Shown piece by piece: positions 1 through 11,299 of a stretch of DNA of 64,000 bases. This DNA comes from Carposina sasakii. Its lineage: Eukaryota; Arthropoda; Insecta; Lepidoptera; Carposinidae. The notes beneath the pieces are model-generated. The model searched no databases. It was not told the DNA's origin and saw only the letters and a program-made list of their open reading frames with translations. Location of the stretch: contig CP053159.1 of the NCBI GenBank assembly GCA_014607495.2, positions 1,557,501 to 1,621,500 on the forward strand, read 5' to 3'. A program made the translations under genes and the position numbers. The stretch's first letter is position 1; each line of letters opens with the position of its first letter.

Positions 1-197
1 ACTCCTCTAGACTTCCCGTCTTCTTTGGCTGTCTACTTACGTTTTATTGAGCTGGCATCCCTAAAAGTCATTATTATGTAAATGTTATCCCTCATAAACA
101 TAGTATTTGCTTCAGTGAATTCTACTTACAAATACTTTTTCAGAGACATCAAATTTTACGGAACTTTTTTGATAAATAGCGTTGTACATGCTTTAGA

Positions 198-575
198 AAT
201 GAGGTGATCAGAAAGAAGTGTGGTATAAATGAGGACGCGGTGACGAAGCTTGAGAAGGGTATGTTGAGGTGGTTTGGGCATGTGGAGAGGATGAGTGAAA
301 GTAGACTGACAAAGAAAGTGTACAAGAGTATACAAGTGTATAAGAGTGGATGGAAGGGTTGGAAGAGGAAGACCTCACCGTACCTTCAACGATCAAATTG
401 GTGAACTTCTAAAGAAAGGTCAGGTCAAGAGTACCCTAAACCGACGAGCGTGCATGAAGAATATGAAAATAGATGAAGCGAAAGAGGTGTCTCAGGATCG
501 TAGCAAATGGAGATCCGTGATCTCTGCCTACCCCTCCGGGAAAGAGGCGTGATTTTTATGTATGTATGTACATGC
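198..575 (+). mobile_element. RTE-type LINE 3' end (C-terminal reverse transcriptase fragment)
   Basis: A degenerate frame reads [20 protein letters not shown], followed after a frame change by [20 protein letters not shown] and ending with [18 protein letters not shown]. This is the C-terminal tail of the RT polyprotein of RTE-like LINEs that are abundant in moths. The frame is split between two overlapping frames (204-404 and 346-552), so the copy is dead or contains an indel. It ends in a TATGTATGTA microsatellite tail, typical of RTE-clade 3' ends. Only the last ~370 bp is present, which fits 5' truncation on insertion. Confidence 0.75.
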
Positions 576-925
576 TTTAGAAAGTCGTATGCTTATTGGT
601 CTTATTGGTATTACTTTGGCAATGTGCGTTTCGAAAGAGACTATATTGCGCCGACCCCTACGAGTACGATTAGATAAGTTAAGTTCATAGTAAATTTCGT
701 TAAAAATTGATAAAGCTCGCGATGCGTTTTAATACTCGTACATAGCTACAATATTATTTTTGATAACTTAAAATGTAGTAATGAATGACAAAGAATGATA
801 CAGTTAGCATAAGCGCAAAAGAGATAGCAATACTTTATAAGCTACCGCGCTAAAGTGCACAGCATGCTTGTTACATGGATGTTGTAGCCGAGAGAAGGCT
901 GCTCTAAATTAATAAATAAAACCAA
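576..925. other. Spacer, no gene seen
   Basis: AT-rich sequence between two LINE fragments. I see no open frame with a recognisable domain and no clear repeat boundary. A short 'gccgacccc' motif near 650 recalls repeat tails at 3003 and 28910. Confidence 0.5.
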
Positions 926-2716
926 AAATAAATATATACGGGAGGAAATTACTAAAAATAAAAATAATACTGAACTGTTATGGCAGATTTTAAATCAATT
1001 AACGGGACGAGTTAAACAGTCAATAGATGAAGTTGTCATAACCTCATTCCATAAAACGAACGTAACGACAACTGATATTGCAAATAAATTTGGCAGCGAG
1101 TTAAATTAAAATGTAAAAAAAATTATGCCTCAATGCAACGTACATACCTATTTTGAATAAATCAATATATACGAGAGCGGCAAATGTATCTCTAAGATTT
1201 CAAAAAACCAAGGATGATAATATTTTGAAAATTATAAAAACTTTAAATATAAATAAAGCACCAGGTTACGACGGAATAAAAACCATAGATAACGTAGCTA
1301 TGGCCCAAAAAATAAGATCTTCAATAACACATTTATTGAATATTAGCGTTGCTACAGGTATATACCCAGACGATCTTAAAACTGGCATTGTTAGACCTAT
1401 TCATAAAGGCAATAGTCGTACGGAGTATGGTAACTGTCGACCTATTACCATATTATCGACAATAGACAAAATTATAGAAAAGTATGTAAGCGAAAAAAAA
1501 TATAAATTTTATGAAAATCATGATATCATAACAAGAAAACAATACGGATTCCAACCTCGCAAAAACACAACAATGCTACTTCAACTATTCATTGACACAA
1601 TAAATAAATACTTAAATAACAAAAAACATGTATTAGCAGTTTATATTGATTATAGTAAAGCTTTTGACATACTCCGCCATGACACATTGATACAGAAGCT
1701 TCAGGAATGTGGGATAGGTGGACCTTTATTGGATTGGTATGTTATCAAAATTGGCCATACTAGAAGCTAGAAATTTAAGGTGGACGAAGGTACTGCTCAA
1801 GGATCAGTATTGGGTCCTTTGCACTATCTTACATATTTAAATGATCTACCGAACATCATCCAATATTGTGAAACCTTCCAGTTTGCAGATGATACATGTG
1901 TCGTGGCGGTGGGTGATGGATTCTATTATGGCCTCTAAAAAAACTACAAAGCGATTTTGACTCTTTGTTGAAGTGGTGGACACGACGCCGACTCAATGCA
2001 TCCAAAACTAAATTTATGTACCTATATCAATTCTAGCAACAATAGAAAAAAAGTTGATTTAAACGATTATTTACACGCAAACACAGTATCGTGTAGCTGT
2101 GCGTCGTTACAATTGGTGAACAAACAAACATATCTAGGACTGATAATCGATAATCGTATGAACTGGGTAGATCATATTGATTGTATTTGTTATAAGTTCC
2201 GTGCAATGCTTGCAAAATTCGGAATTGTTAAATATAGGGTACCGTATTCCATAATGCGTTCACTTTATCTTGCCTTAGTAGAATCTGTAATATCGTATGG
2301 ATTAAGTAGCTATGGACGAACTTTTAACACACACCTTGATAAAATCTAAAATCTGCAAATCCGATTGCACAAAAAATTTACACTGCAGGCAATAAAAAAT
2401 CAGTTTAGAGACGACTATCGACAACTGTTTGCTTATTGTAATGTGATACCAGTACATGAGAAGGTAAAATACTCGCTTTTAACAGAAAACTATTTTAAAT
2501 AAAATCGTAACCCCGGAAAGAAGCACAGAGGTTCAAAAAATCCTAAAATACCACTCCCTAAAATAATAAACTTTTACGGGAAGCGTACTTGTGGGTACCT
2601 AATACCATTTCTGATGAATACCTTACCACCTACTCTAAAAGATCAACTGCAAGAAAATAATTTAAAATCTAAAATTAAAATCTACTATTTAAAAAATATC
2701 ACTGACGGAAATTAAA
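926..2716 (+). mobile_element. Degenerate non-LTR retrotransposon (Jockey/CR1-like LINE), RT region
   Basis: The fragment begins in the linker before the RT domain and runs through most of the reverse transcriptase. Visible RT motifs are NKAPGYDGI, 'YGNCRPITILSTIDKIIEK', 'QYGFQPRKNTT', VYIDYSKAFD, then after a stop 'GTAQGSVLGP' and the catalytic FADDT near 1880. A downstream frame (1996-2349) carries 'YLGLIIDNRMNWVDHI', typical of the RT thumb region. Stops at 1768, 1936 and 2347 and frame changes break the ORF, so this is an inactive copy. It has no identifiable endonuclease domain and no clear 5' end. Assignment to the Jockey/CR1 group rests on RT motif style only. Confidence 0.75.
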
Positions 2717-3945
2717 ACATGCTGTACTAGGAGTGCAGTTTTTTTTGTGCAGACCTTTTCTTACCTGCGTACACCGTCCAAACGCTGAGATATCCTCTTG
2801 CTATACTTTCTCTTGTAACTAGAAGTGACTACCCGTGTGTACGAAAGGTACGTAAAGAACGACAGTAGATACACTTAGACTGGTTTAAGTCGTGGTTGGT
2901 GAGCTTAAGTTGGGTGGTGGTGTACTTTGGTACGAAACGGAAGGTTTTGTTTTGAATTGTTTGGCTTATTGCAATTATATTACGTAAAAAAAAAAAACGT
3001 TGCCGACCCCATAAATTGGGATAAGGGCAGGACATGAAGCAGTGGCTGCTGCATGAGGCAGGAAGATGATGAGCGTTTTAAGTTCTTTTTAACTACTTTT
3101 TTAACCTATAGCCTACTTAATTTGTCAGAGGATCGCCCGATACAATTAGCGCGGAGGGCAAAGATCACTGAAAATCAAATCAAAAATACATATATTTCCT
3201 GCGAGTTATAACATAGATAGCAGGATTCTGGTAGCAGGATTCCTGTTCTATCGGAAAAAGTTGTTTGCCATCTTCTCTTTATTGCAAGTGACTAGACATT
3301 ACCAAGAATTTTTGAAGTTTACGAGCCCCACAATTAAAAGACTGCTTAGATATGTAATAGCGCGAAATTTTTTCTCGTATTTACCACGTAACTTGTCTAT
3401 TAGGTAACTTTGAACCTTGAAATCATGAATATCCGACCCAGCTGTGCTGAACGTGGCTGCAGCATCTCCTTTACGATCCTGCAGTTCTAACTGCCCCATA
3501 TCGGGCACACAACCATGTGTATATTATGTAGGTATGTAAGTGAATATTGTCATCAAACCCTAAGGTGAATGCAAAATTTCAGATCGACTTATCAAATGCA
3601 AGCCGGTCAAAATTTCAAATACTAATTTCGACCCAAAACCACTAAACAAACTGGTCAAGCAAAATAAACCAGTTTAAAAACAGGTTTATTTTGCGTCAAC
3701 AGATCACGCCGGCGATAATGTGACGAGGATGAAAGCTCATCCATATTCATATTATGTTGTTTTAGGTATCAATCGCGTGAAGCATCACTCTTTAGTCGAA
3801 TTTCGTCAAATGCCTCGTGATTCTCGAGTCTGTAGGGAAATGAATAGAATGTTTCCGCATCGTTCGTACTTGTATTACTACACTGATGTTTATTGTATGG
3901 TACAAGGTAGTAACTTTAATATTTGCACAGGAATCGATAATACTA
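2717..3945. other. Repeat-derived spacer, no gene
   Basis: Bases about 2820-3075 contain a moth-type repeat with 'gccgaccccataaattgggataagggcagg' split over a poly-A interruption; a related tail in the opposite orientation is near 28885-28925. Bases 3470-3515 ('ctgcagttctaactgcccca') match tails of family E near 48418 and 62248. I see no coding exon. Confidence 0.45.
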
Positions 3946-4310
3946 TACAGAATGTTTTTTCGTTACCACCCTTGACGAAGAGTACGTACTCTATACATCA
4001 AATAAAGTAAGTTTATGCCAAAAATGCTGGGAAACGATGTAAATTTTGATTTTTTTTTTTAAATTACTTGATGGAGCTTGATACTTTTTTCATAGACAGA
4101 TATAATTAAATTTCTCGAAAAAATCTTGCCAGGCGCGTCTATGTGCATTTATGCAGAAAAACGCAGTCTATTTACTCAAATTTGGACCCTAATATCTTGG
4201 GAACCAAACACTTCCCAAGTACGCTTCCATGGAGAAAGAAAATGATCGTGATGATGAGGAGATTCCGTAGTATTCGGGAACTTTGACAACCAAAAAGCAC
4301 CCTCTATGTA
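3946..4310 (+). mobile_element. MITE family D, copy 1
   Basis: One of five copies in the window (also 6711, 19630, 20107 reversed, 31808). The left end resembles acaggatgttttttgtggcc and the right end resembles ccaaaaatcaccctgta. The two ends are imperfect inverted repeats of each other. Shared interior landmarks are 'aataaagtaagtttatg', 'aaatgctggga', 'gcagaaaaacgcagtctatt' and 'atgatgaggagattccgtag'. Non-coding and about 365 bp, so non-autonomous. Confidence 0.7.
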
Positions 4311-4469
4311 GATACAGTTGTTTGTATATACATTTTAATATACCTTCCTATATATATAAAATAATGTTAATTTACTATACGTATCTACCACTGAATGTAC
4401 CATATTTCATATGTAGATTCGAATGTAGGTATAAAAAATGGTACTAGCTAGTGCCTCAGTAAGCCGTGA

Positions 4470-4640
4470 TCGCCCTGATTATCACATCGGCCTATGAGAG
4501 TGTGGGAATGGGGAGTTCAGGTGTCATTGCGCAAACCAGACGCTTGTGCACTTTGATATCTCCTGCGTACATGGCTAATATCCGTTGGGATTGGTCACCG
4601 TGACCGAAATACGGTCTGAGGGTAACCTCAATACACAATG
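4470..4640 (-). repeat. Interspersed repeat family H, copy 1
   Basis: The reverse complement shares 'ccgtatttcggtcaaggcga', 'ccaatctc', 'acgcaggag' and 'gtgcacaag' with copies at 32655-32830 and 44926-45072. This is the most diverged of the three. No coding potential. Confidence 0.5.
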
Positions 4641-5320
4641 TTTGTCAGTCATTCATAATAACTTTTATTATTATGAAACCACCATCTTCAAAATAATATG
4701 GACGCTAGTCGTTTATAGTGAAATCTGTTACTAATGAAAGTTCAAACCTAATATTATAGGCAAAGTAGTATTACTACATTATTAGCGAGAGTATTAGTTA
4801 GACTTCCCGCTTAAGCTTATAACTTGGTACACCAACTACGAACGAGGAAAAAATTTAAAACCTTTTTTAGAGAAACAATAGACCTGTCTGAACACATATG
4901 TACAGCGTGGCACAAATATTGCCGCCATTTGTATAGGTATACATAGACATTAAACATTTGTATGAAAGTATACACTTATGTATTAGTCTATGGACCGGAA
5001 ACTTTCTCTGTTGTTCATTGCTGCTTTTGTATAGGAAACTGGGAGGTAAGCATGAACTTTTTTTTACGCTCTGTAACGATATCGAGTCGTATCCAACATC
5101 TGTGAGATTTCAGAATGTGACGTGACGTTATTGCATTTAGCAGGGGCGTTCGTGTTTCCCCTACTAGTTGTATATAGATAGCGTAAAGGTTAATGAATGC
5201 AAGTCTAATCATCCTTTTGACGAATTTCATTGCCATACACTGCGTTCAAAATTATCAATCGCTTACTTATAAGTAGATATAAAATGAAAGAAGTCAAAAC
5301 TTTGATATAATTACGTATAG
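4641..5320. other. Spacer, nothing recognised
   Basis: AT-rich, with no supported ORF and no clear repeat ends. Confidence 0.5.
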
Positions 5321-5538
5321 ATGCCGAAGGGATATTGTAAAACACGCTGTATTACAAAATGTCTAGGCATTTTGAATAGTATGGGTTTTAGAGCGAGACA
5401 ACTTGGCTTCTAGCAATTTGTCTGCTTAATTAATTAGGTTAGGTTATGTTAGATAATAACAAGGATTTTTTCTTTCATATTATTCAAAATGCCTAGCCGT
5501 TTTCTAATACGGCGTGTTCTACAATACGCCTTCGACAT
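5321..5538. mobile_element. Short TIR element (MITE), 218 bp
   Basis: The two ends are inverted repeats of about 55 bp. The left arm starts atgccgaagggatattgtaa and the right arm ends acaatacgccttcgacat. The arms also share 'gcattttgaata' and its complement. The central ~100 bp is unique. No target duplication is obvious, so the superfamily is undetermined. Confidence 0.7.
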
Positions 5539-5604
5539 AGACACGGCTCTGTGCCCGAAATGCGTCTACATATGTTAATTATCAATGACAAATGATCATC
5601 TAAA

Positions 5605-5710
5605 AGAATGTCTGAGTTCACTACTCGACTCTTACGTTATACACGGAAGGAGATGCAGCTGATGTATAGGTATAGGGATTTGTCTATGGGTATGAAGCCC
5701 CGCATCGAAC
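5605..5710 (+). repeat. Interspersed repeat family E, copy 1
   Basis: Contains 'cgactctta..cacggaaggaga', 'gcagctgatgta' and 'gccccgcatc', shared with copies at 32395, 38995, 54217 (reverse), 62068 (reverse) and 62940. Confidence 0.55.
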
Positions 5711-6385
5711 AAAATATCGTCACCACCTCGCTCACAAGTTGTCCATGGCGGATGGACCACTCTGTGACAACTCTCTGCTTTCACGCTTGACAAGCGTTGA
5801 CAACGCACAATGGACTGCAAATGATTCATACGAAAATACGTTGAAAACGCGACATAATACTCGTGGGCCACGCGAGGTTCACTGGTTGTTTACGCGTCGG
5901 CCGTCTGTCGACGAGATGACGACAAACGACGCCGCTGGTCGGGTGCCGAGTGGGTCATAGAGCTATGACCTTTAGGGGGGATTTTCCGAAACGGAATGGT
6001 AATACGGGAATTTAAATTTACACTGACGAAGTTGAAGGCCGCTATTAGTAAAAGAAATCTATAGGTAACTGATATAGTGCGTTTCATCAAATAGTTTATC
6101 TGAATGATGGCGCTAGTTACTATTTGTTTGACTACATTATCGTTGTTACTGCATACAAAACATAGTTCTGAAAACAAGCATAGGAGTTACTCTCCGTTCT
6201 ATAAAATGGACTCTAAAGAATTTACTCTACGGAGTGCCAATGTCCATAAAAACTATGTCCGGTTATCCATATCCGACTCAGCGGATATACACTCGAATAA
6301 TAAATAAGAACATGTAGGGGACATTTAAATTGGCTTATCTGACAAATGTGTGAGCGATTCTACACAATCCGTTTTTATTTCAATA
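5711..6385. other. Spacer, no gene
   Basis: Short frames occur here on both strands but none has a domain. 'ggattttccgaaacgg..acgggaat' near 5980 is a fragment of a lepidopteran repeat also seen near 8940, 22220 and 60670. Confidence 0.4.
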
Positions 6386-6711
6386 CTAGTGGACGCCCGC
6401 GACTCTGTCCGCGTGGACTACAGAAAAAACAAAATGTCGAAATTATCCGGGATAAAAATATTTTCTCGGGATAAGAAGTAGCCTATCTACATGTTAAGTG
6501 GGACCTGTCACAATATAGTCCTGAAAACTGCATCAAAATCGGTTCAGCCGTTTCTGAGATTAGCGTGCACAAACGAACAAACCGACAAACAGACAGACAA
6601 AAATTCCAAAAATCATTATTTTGGGTACTATTGCGTTGATAAAGGTCTCCTATAATTTTTTTTCTCATTTAACTTCCATGTACAGACAGCGACCCATTAC
6701 ATATTTATTAT
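6386..6711 (-). mobile_element. Helitron-like/MINE-like repeat family C, copy 1
   Basis: The plus strand begins ctagtggacgcccgcgact and ends 'cagacagcgacccattaca..ttatta'. Interior landmarks are 'gataaaaat', 'aagtgggacctgtcacaata', 'ctgcatcaaaatcggttcag' and 'gcgttgataaaggtctcct'. Near-full reversed matches occur at 8566-8884 and 29661-29961, and truncated ones at 28307 and 20395. The family is non-coding. Linking it to Helitrons is based on resemblance to common moth repeats and is not proven here. Confidence 0.65.
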
Positions 6712-6935
6712 ACAGGATGTTTTTTGTGGCCACCTTTAACGAAGGGTACGTATTCTATACATGAAATAAAGTAAGTTTATGGCAAAAAAAAATGCTGGGA
6801 AAAAAAAAAAATTGAAAAAAAAAAAATATAAATTCCTTGATCGTGCGAAATTTATAGTGTCTAGTGTTTATGTTAGTTTTTTTATAGACAGATATTAATT
6901 ATTTTTTCGTAGGTATTATTTTCTCCTTCGCGCGT
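6711..6935 (+). mobile_element. MITE family D, copy 2 (3' truncated)
   Basis: Starts tacaggatgttttttgtggc and keeps the 'aataaagtaagtttatg' and 'atgctggga' landmarks, but breaks off before the 'gcagaaaaacgcag' block. It abuts family C directly and shares the boundary 'tacagg'. Confidence 0.65.
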
Positions 6936-7107
6936 CTAGGTATCTATTTCCCAGTACTCCTTCTATGAATAGTTAGACTGATTTGAAAAAACCAATGTAT
7001 GTAAGATAAGAATAGATATGAAATACGTATAATTTCTTCCGTAGGTATTATTTTACTCCTTCTAAATAGGTAGACTGATTTGAAAAAAAAAATGTATCTA
7101 TTCTTGT

Positions 7108-7350
7108 CATGAACGTATAAAGAACAACGGACGTCATGTTGTCTCTGCACAGATTGAAGCACCGAAATGGCGGCGCGTTGGGCATGTGTGAGTATTTTCC
7201 AGTAGGCGCCGAGCTTACTATGGTTTGTATGTGTGTGTGAATAACGCGTCAATACACATCCCCACTCCATGGAATATCGTTGCCGAGCTTACTATGAATG
7301 CTTCACTCTGTGTAGTCATAACTCTGTCTGTTATTCTTTATACGTTCATG
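7108..7350 (+). mobile_element. hAT-like MITE with 8-bp TSD, copy 1
   Basis: The element runs from catgaacgtataaagaa to ttctttatacgttcatg, which are inverted repeats. It is flanked by a perfect direct repeat attcttgt at 7100-7107 and 7351-7358. The 8-bp duplication and short TIR fit the hAT superfamily. The interior has no coding capacity. A second copy lies in inverted orientation at 7852-8086. Confidence 0.85.
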
Positions 7351-7851
7351 ATTCTTGTAATGATTTTGTCATTACTGATTACGGATCACTGGTAAGTATT
7401 TGGCGCTGTTTGTCTTTTACCTGTTTTCACATAAAAAACGGGATAAGTAATTTGCTATTTTTCTACCATCAAAAAACTTTAAAAACAAACTCAAACAATA
7501 AGATGTACCTATTATGTTTTTTGTGTCTGCTAAATTTGCTATTTCAGGTACGAAAGGTCAAAGACGTTCAATCACAGTCGTGTTAAAATCTACAAATCAC
7601 TCGTACACAAGTTAGGTGCGTGTCATGGTCTGCCTACCGACTAGGTCAAATGCTATGCTGAATATTAAAAAGGATATTTGAAAACATACGTGTGGCTTAT
7701 TACGCGTTATTTATATTCTGATATTGACAAAATTATCATAGAAAAAGGTCTCTGATAAACGACTGAGTTGTGACGGGCTCTCGGAGTTATAATGTTTTTT
7801 TACGCAAAATAGATTTGTATGTGTTCAAGCATGCATATTACTAGGAAGGGG
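7351..7851. other. Spacer between paired MITEs
   Basis: About 500 bp of AT-rich sequence separating the two inverted hAT-like MITEs. The open frame overlapping 7269-7586 starts inside the MITE, has low complexity and resembles no protein known to me. Confidence 0.5.
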
Positions 7852-8086
7852 CATGAACGTATAAAGAATAACGGACAGAGTGTTGTGACTACACAGAGTG
7901 AAGCATTCATAGTAAGCTCGGCAACGATATTCCATGGAGTAGGGTAGTAGTAGTTTGTGTATTGATGCATTATCCACCCACACATACAAATCATAGTAAG
8001 CTAGGCGCCTACTGGAAAATACTCACATATGCGCCGCCATTTTGTGCAGTGACAACATTACGTTCGTTGTTCTTTATACGTTCATG
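7852..8086 (-). mobile_element. hAT-like MITE with 8-bp TSD, copy 2
   Basis: Reverse-complement relative of the copy at 7108-7350, with the same catgaacgtataaagaa termini. It is flanked by a perfect direct repeat ggaagggg at 7844-7851 and 8087-8094. Different target sequences at the two copies show independent insertions, not a duplication. Confidence 0.85.
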
Positions 8087-8374
8087 GGAAGGGGTATCAA
8101 AATAGTATACGACCTATTGTCAGATCTACCGACACAAAATTTAAACAAAATCGGTCAAGTCGTTTCAGAGGAGTTTTGTCACAAACACCGCGACACGAGA
8201 ATTTTATGTATTAGTTTTGGGTCTGGTTTCTCGTGGCGATTGTAGTTAGTGCAAGTGACTGTTTTCGCAGTTATTAGTTATCAGATCCGAGGGTCAGTGG
8301 ATAGTGGTGGGTGCACCCATAGTGAATAGTTTTGGCTATACGTGTTAGGTATGATACTCTTTTAAAACTGACTG

Positions 8375-8500
8375 AACACTGTAGCGGAGCCATCTATCGG
8401 ATGCAGGAGAGAACCACAATCGAATGCAAATCGAATAGATCGCGATATCGAATTTTCTCACAATGATTGGAATATAAACAACGACTAGTGTTGCCGGAAG
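8375..8500 (+). repeat. Interspersed repeat family G, copy 1
   Basis: Shares 'gtagcggagccatctatcgg', 'atgcaggagagaacca' and 'cacaatgattggaatata' with 63063-63165. Non-coding. Confidence 0.65.
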
Positions 8501-8565
8501 CACTTCCTTTTCACCATCCCCACAAACACTACTAAAAATATTTAAAAAATATTATAAAAATCTAT

Positions 8566-8884
8566 TCATATAATAAAAATGTAACGGATCGCTGTCTGTA
8601 CATGGAAGATATATGAGAAAAAATATTATAGGAGACCTTTATCAACGCAATAGTACCCAAAATAATGATTTTTGGAATTTTTGTCTGTCGGTTTGTTCGT
8701 TTGTGCACGCTAATCTCAGAAACGGCTGAACCGATTTTGATGCAGTTTTCAGGAATATATTGTGACAGATCCCACTTAACATATAGGCTACTTTTTATCC
8801 CAGGTAAATGTTTTTATCCCGGATAATTTCGACATTTTGTATTTTCTGTAGTCCACGCGGACGGAGTCGCGAGCGTCCGCTAGT
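8566..8884 (+). mobile_element. Helitron-like/MINE-like repeat family C, copy 2
   Basis: Opposite orientation to copy 1. It runs from 'ataaaaatgtaacggatcgc' to 'gcgagcgtccgctagtg' and has all interior landmarks of the family, so it looks near full length. Confidence 0.7.
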
Positions 8885-9975
8885 GTATAAATAAATCTAT
8901 CTAAAGTTAAGGGGAGCTTTAAAACAAGACTTTCCGGGAATTTCCACGGGATCGGGAGATACGGGAATACTTCATACGTCCTCGGAGGATTCCAGAACTC
9001 CTAGTTAATTATAAAACGTATGGCAAAGTCACTTGCATATTATTATGTACCGGTCACATGTAAGATAAGTTTTTATTTATTTATTTATAGTCGAATTTAT
9101 CATCATAACGCAGAATCACCGCACATTGCAGTGCATCATATTATATTATGTGACATATATGATACAGTAGCCGCTGAAGAGTTTGTTTGTTTGTTTGTTT
9201 GATAATCTCAGGAACTACTGGTCTGATTTGAAAAATTCTTTCAGTGTTAGATAGCATTTACCAAGTTCTATACCAACCTGCCCGGCTTCGCACGGGTACA
9301 ACGACGTTGATTTATCTTTATAATAGTGTTACTTTTTTAATTGCGAAGCAAGTACTGATAGTGCACGTTAGTATGTTTTTATTATTTTTTGTGGAAGTGT
9401 CAAGTGATTTTTTAATGCGATTTAAGTAAAGGTTAAGAGTAAGGTGAGTAAGTTCTCAGAGTAGGTAGCTTTCATTTGATATTAAAATACATACATAACA
9501 TATCTGTACAATAATGAAAAGTTTTTAATTGTAATGTTTAGTTATTTGGGTGTCCAGTCGTATCCCAATGACTCAGAATAACGAATAATGTATATATAAT
9601 ATTATAAAAGAGGATATTTTCAGGTTAAAGAGAATAAATGTAATTCAAGTCTCCTATTATTTTGCAGTATTTACATTGCTTTTGTTGATTACTGTTTTGA
9701 AAATCTCTCCCTGTTCAAAAGCAAATTTTCCACGCCATCTATATTGTTTAAAGCAAACCTTAGTTAATACTCTTCTCAAACATAGAGGTAGCTGCAGCGC
9801 ACTACTTGTCGGTCTAGAGTCGCAAACCAATGGGATTAAATCAGGTTATATGACTTTAAGAAGTTGTAATGAAATGTGAAAGATGGCATGGACTAAGTAG
9901 ATCATAATAAAGATTAATCTTTCTAAATCTTAGTTACTTTTTATTCGAACACACTTCTCAACAATGTGCAAGGCA
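8885..9975. other. Spacer with repeat fragments and simple repeats
   Basis: Holds a (gttt)n run at 9182-9200 followed by 'ctcaggaactactggtctga' and 'cccggcttcgcacgggta' (about 9176-9305), a common moth repeat tail. There is also a short (ttta)n run near 9072. Bases 8926-8985 resemble the 'ggaatttccacgggatcggg' fragments elsewhere. No gene is supported. Confidence 0.5.
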
Positions 9976-9983
9976 ATAGTCAC

Positions 9984-11243
9984 TGTTGAGGGCCCTCTAC
10001 CCTCGGTGTCTAGACACCACTCTGCCCACAAGCCCCTTACTTGCTGCAGACTGGGTTACAAGCGTGGAGTGTGAAATAATAACGCGATGTGAACGGTTCC
10101 AGCGACAGACGAAGACTGGCTAATTTATTTTATTGAACTTATATTTATGCAATACAGACACTACTTATGTGATAGACTATGGTAAGAAGGTATTTTGAAT
10201 CTATTAACCAATTACAATGCTTAGAACAATTTAGACAACTCACCTGAGGGGGTGAGGGGTGCAAGGAAAAAGATGATGCAATATTGACAAGTATTGCGTA
10301 ATACAGAATTAATACGAACTGATACAAAACTAACGGTTTTTCTAGTTATTTGAACTCATACTAATTACATTTAGGCTTTTCCAATAAGATTCTAAGTTGC
10401 TAATGAAGTTAAATGGTACAATATGATTCTATCACTGAAAGACCGCTAAAATGACCGTTAAATTATATAATTAGCCTGTTTTTCAGGCGACAAGTCCAGG
10501 AAAGGTTACACATTAATCCTTACTAACTACAGGATAGGTTTATGCGGATATAGAAAGCTTTTACGATACATAAATTACACATTTTACCTATATTCTTTAC
10601 ACTATGACTCTAAATTAATCCAAAACAATAGGTAATAACGAACAATGGATACAAACTATTTGTACTTATGTTGAGAAATTATACTTTACAATATAAATGC
10701 TGTTTTACTAATTGGAATACATACATAAGATTTTACGTTAAGTTTCATCAAAATAATTAAGCAAACAGGTTGGTATGTACTCCTTCAAACTAATGAAACT
10801 AAGGTAAGATTATACAAATGTTATGATGCTTTATGTATTTAAGATACGCATCATTTAGGGCTAAGTTTTATGATTAATTATACAGATATTACTCAATGCT
10901 GAAGGCAATTACAAGCTTCTAAGTTATAACTCCAAGTGAATTTACATCAAAGATTATTACAAAATATGCGAAAATACATGCTCAAGTACGGTAAGGTACG
11001 AGGTGATAACGGGGCGGCATTTACATTTCTATTTTATGTTACTGAGCTGTGATTGGCTGAGCCAATATGAATGAATCTAAATTAACATAATACAAGATTA
11101 TTACTAGATTATTACATATTACCAAGATTATTAATATACTATTCGCTACAGAAACTATGCTTAATACTAATTTGTTGTCTGGTTTAAGACCAGTGTAAGT
11201 GGGAACGTAGAGTTAGTTTGGGGATGTTCAAAAATTGTCAACA
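9984..11243 (-). repeat. BEL element 3' LTR
   Basis: The 3' LTR with respect to the minus-strand element. It is almost identical to 18073-19333; the differences I found are 1-3 bp indels, for example near 10018, 10048, 10255, 10317, 10334, 10378, 10633, 11014 and 11124. No convincing substitution was seen. Confidence 0.95.
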
Positions 11244-11254
11244 GTCCCCCCTCC
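11244..11254 (-). other. Polypurine tract of BEL element
   Basis: On the minus strand, GGAGGGGGGAC directly precedes the 3' LTR, the expected place for plus-strand DNA priming. Confidence 0.8.
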
Positions 11255-11299
11255 GTGCGAAGACAGTGGTCTGAGTACAGATATCAGGTAGTACGATTT

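Noticed and set aside
5436..5455. Short ttaggttagg motifs (also near 29518) as insect telomeric repeats
   Set aside because: Only two or three units long, which is expected by chance in AT-rich sequence.
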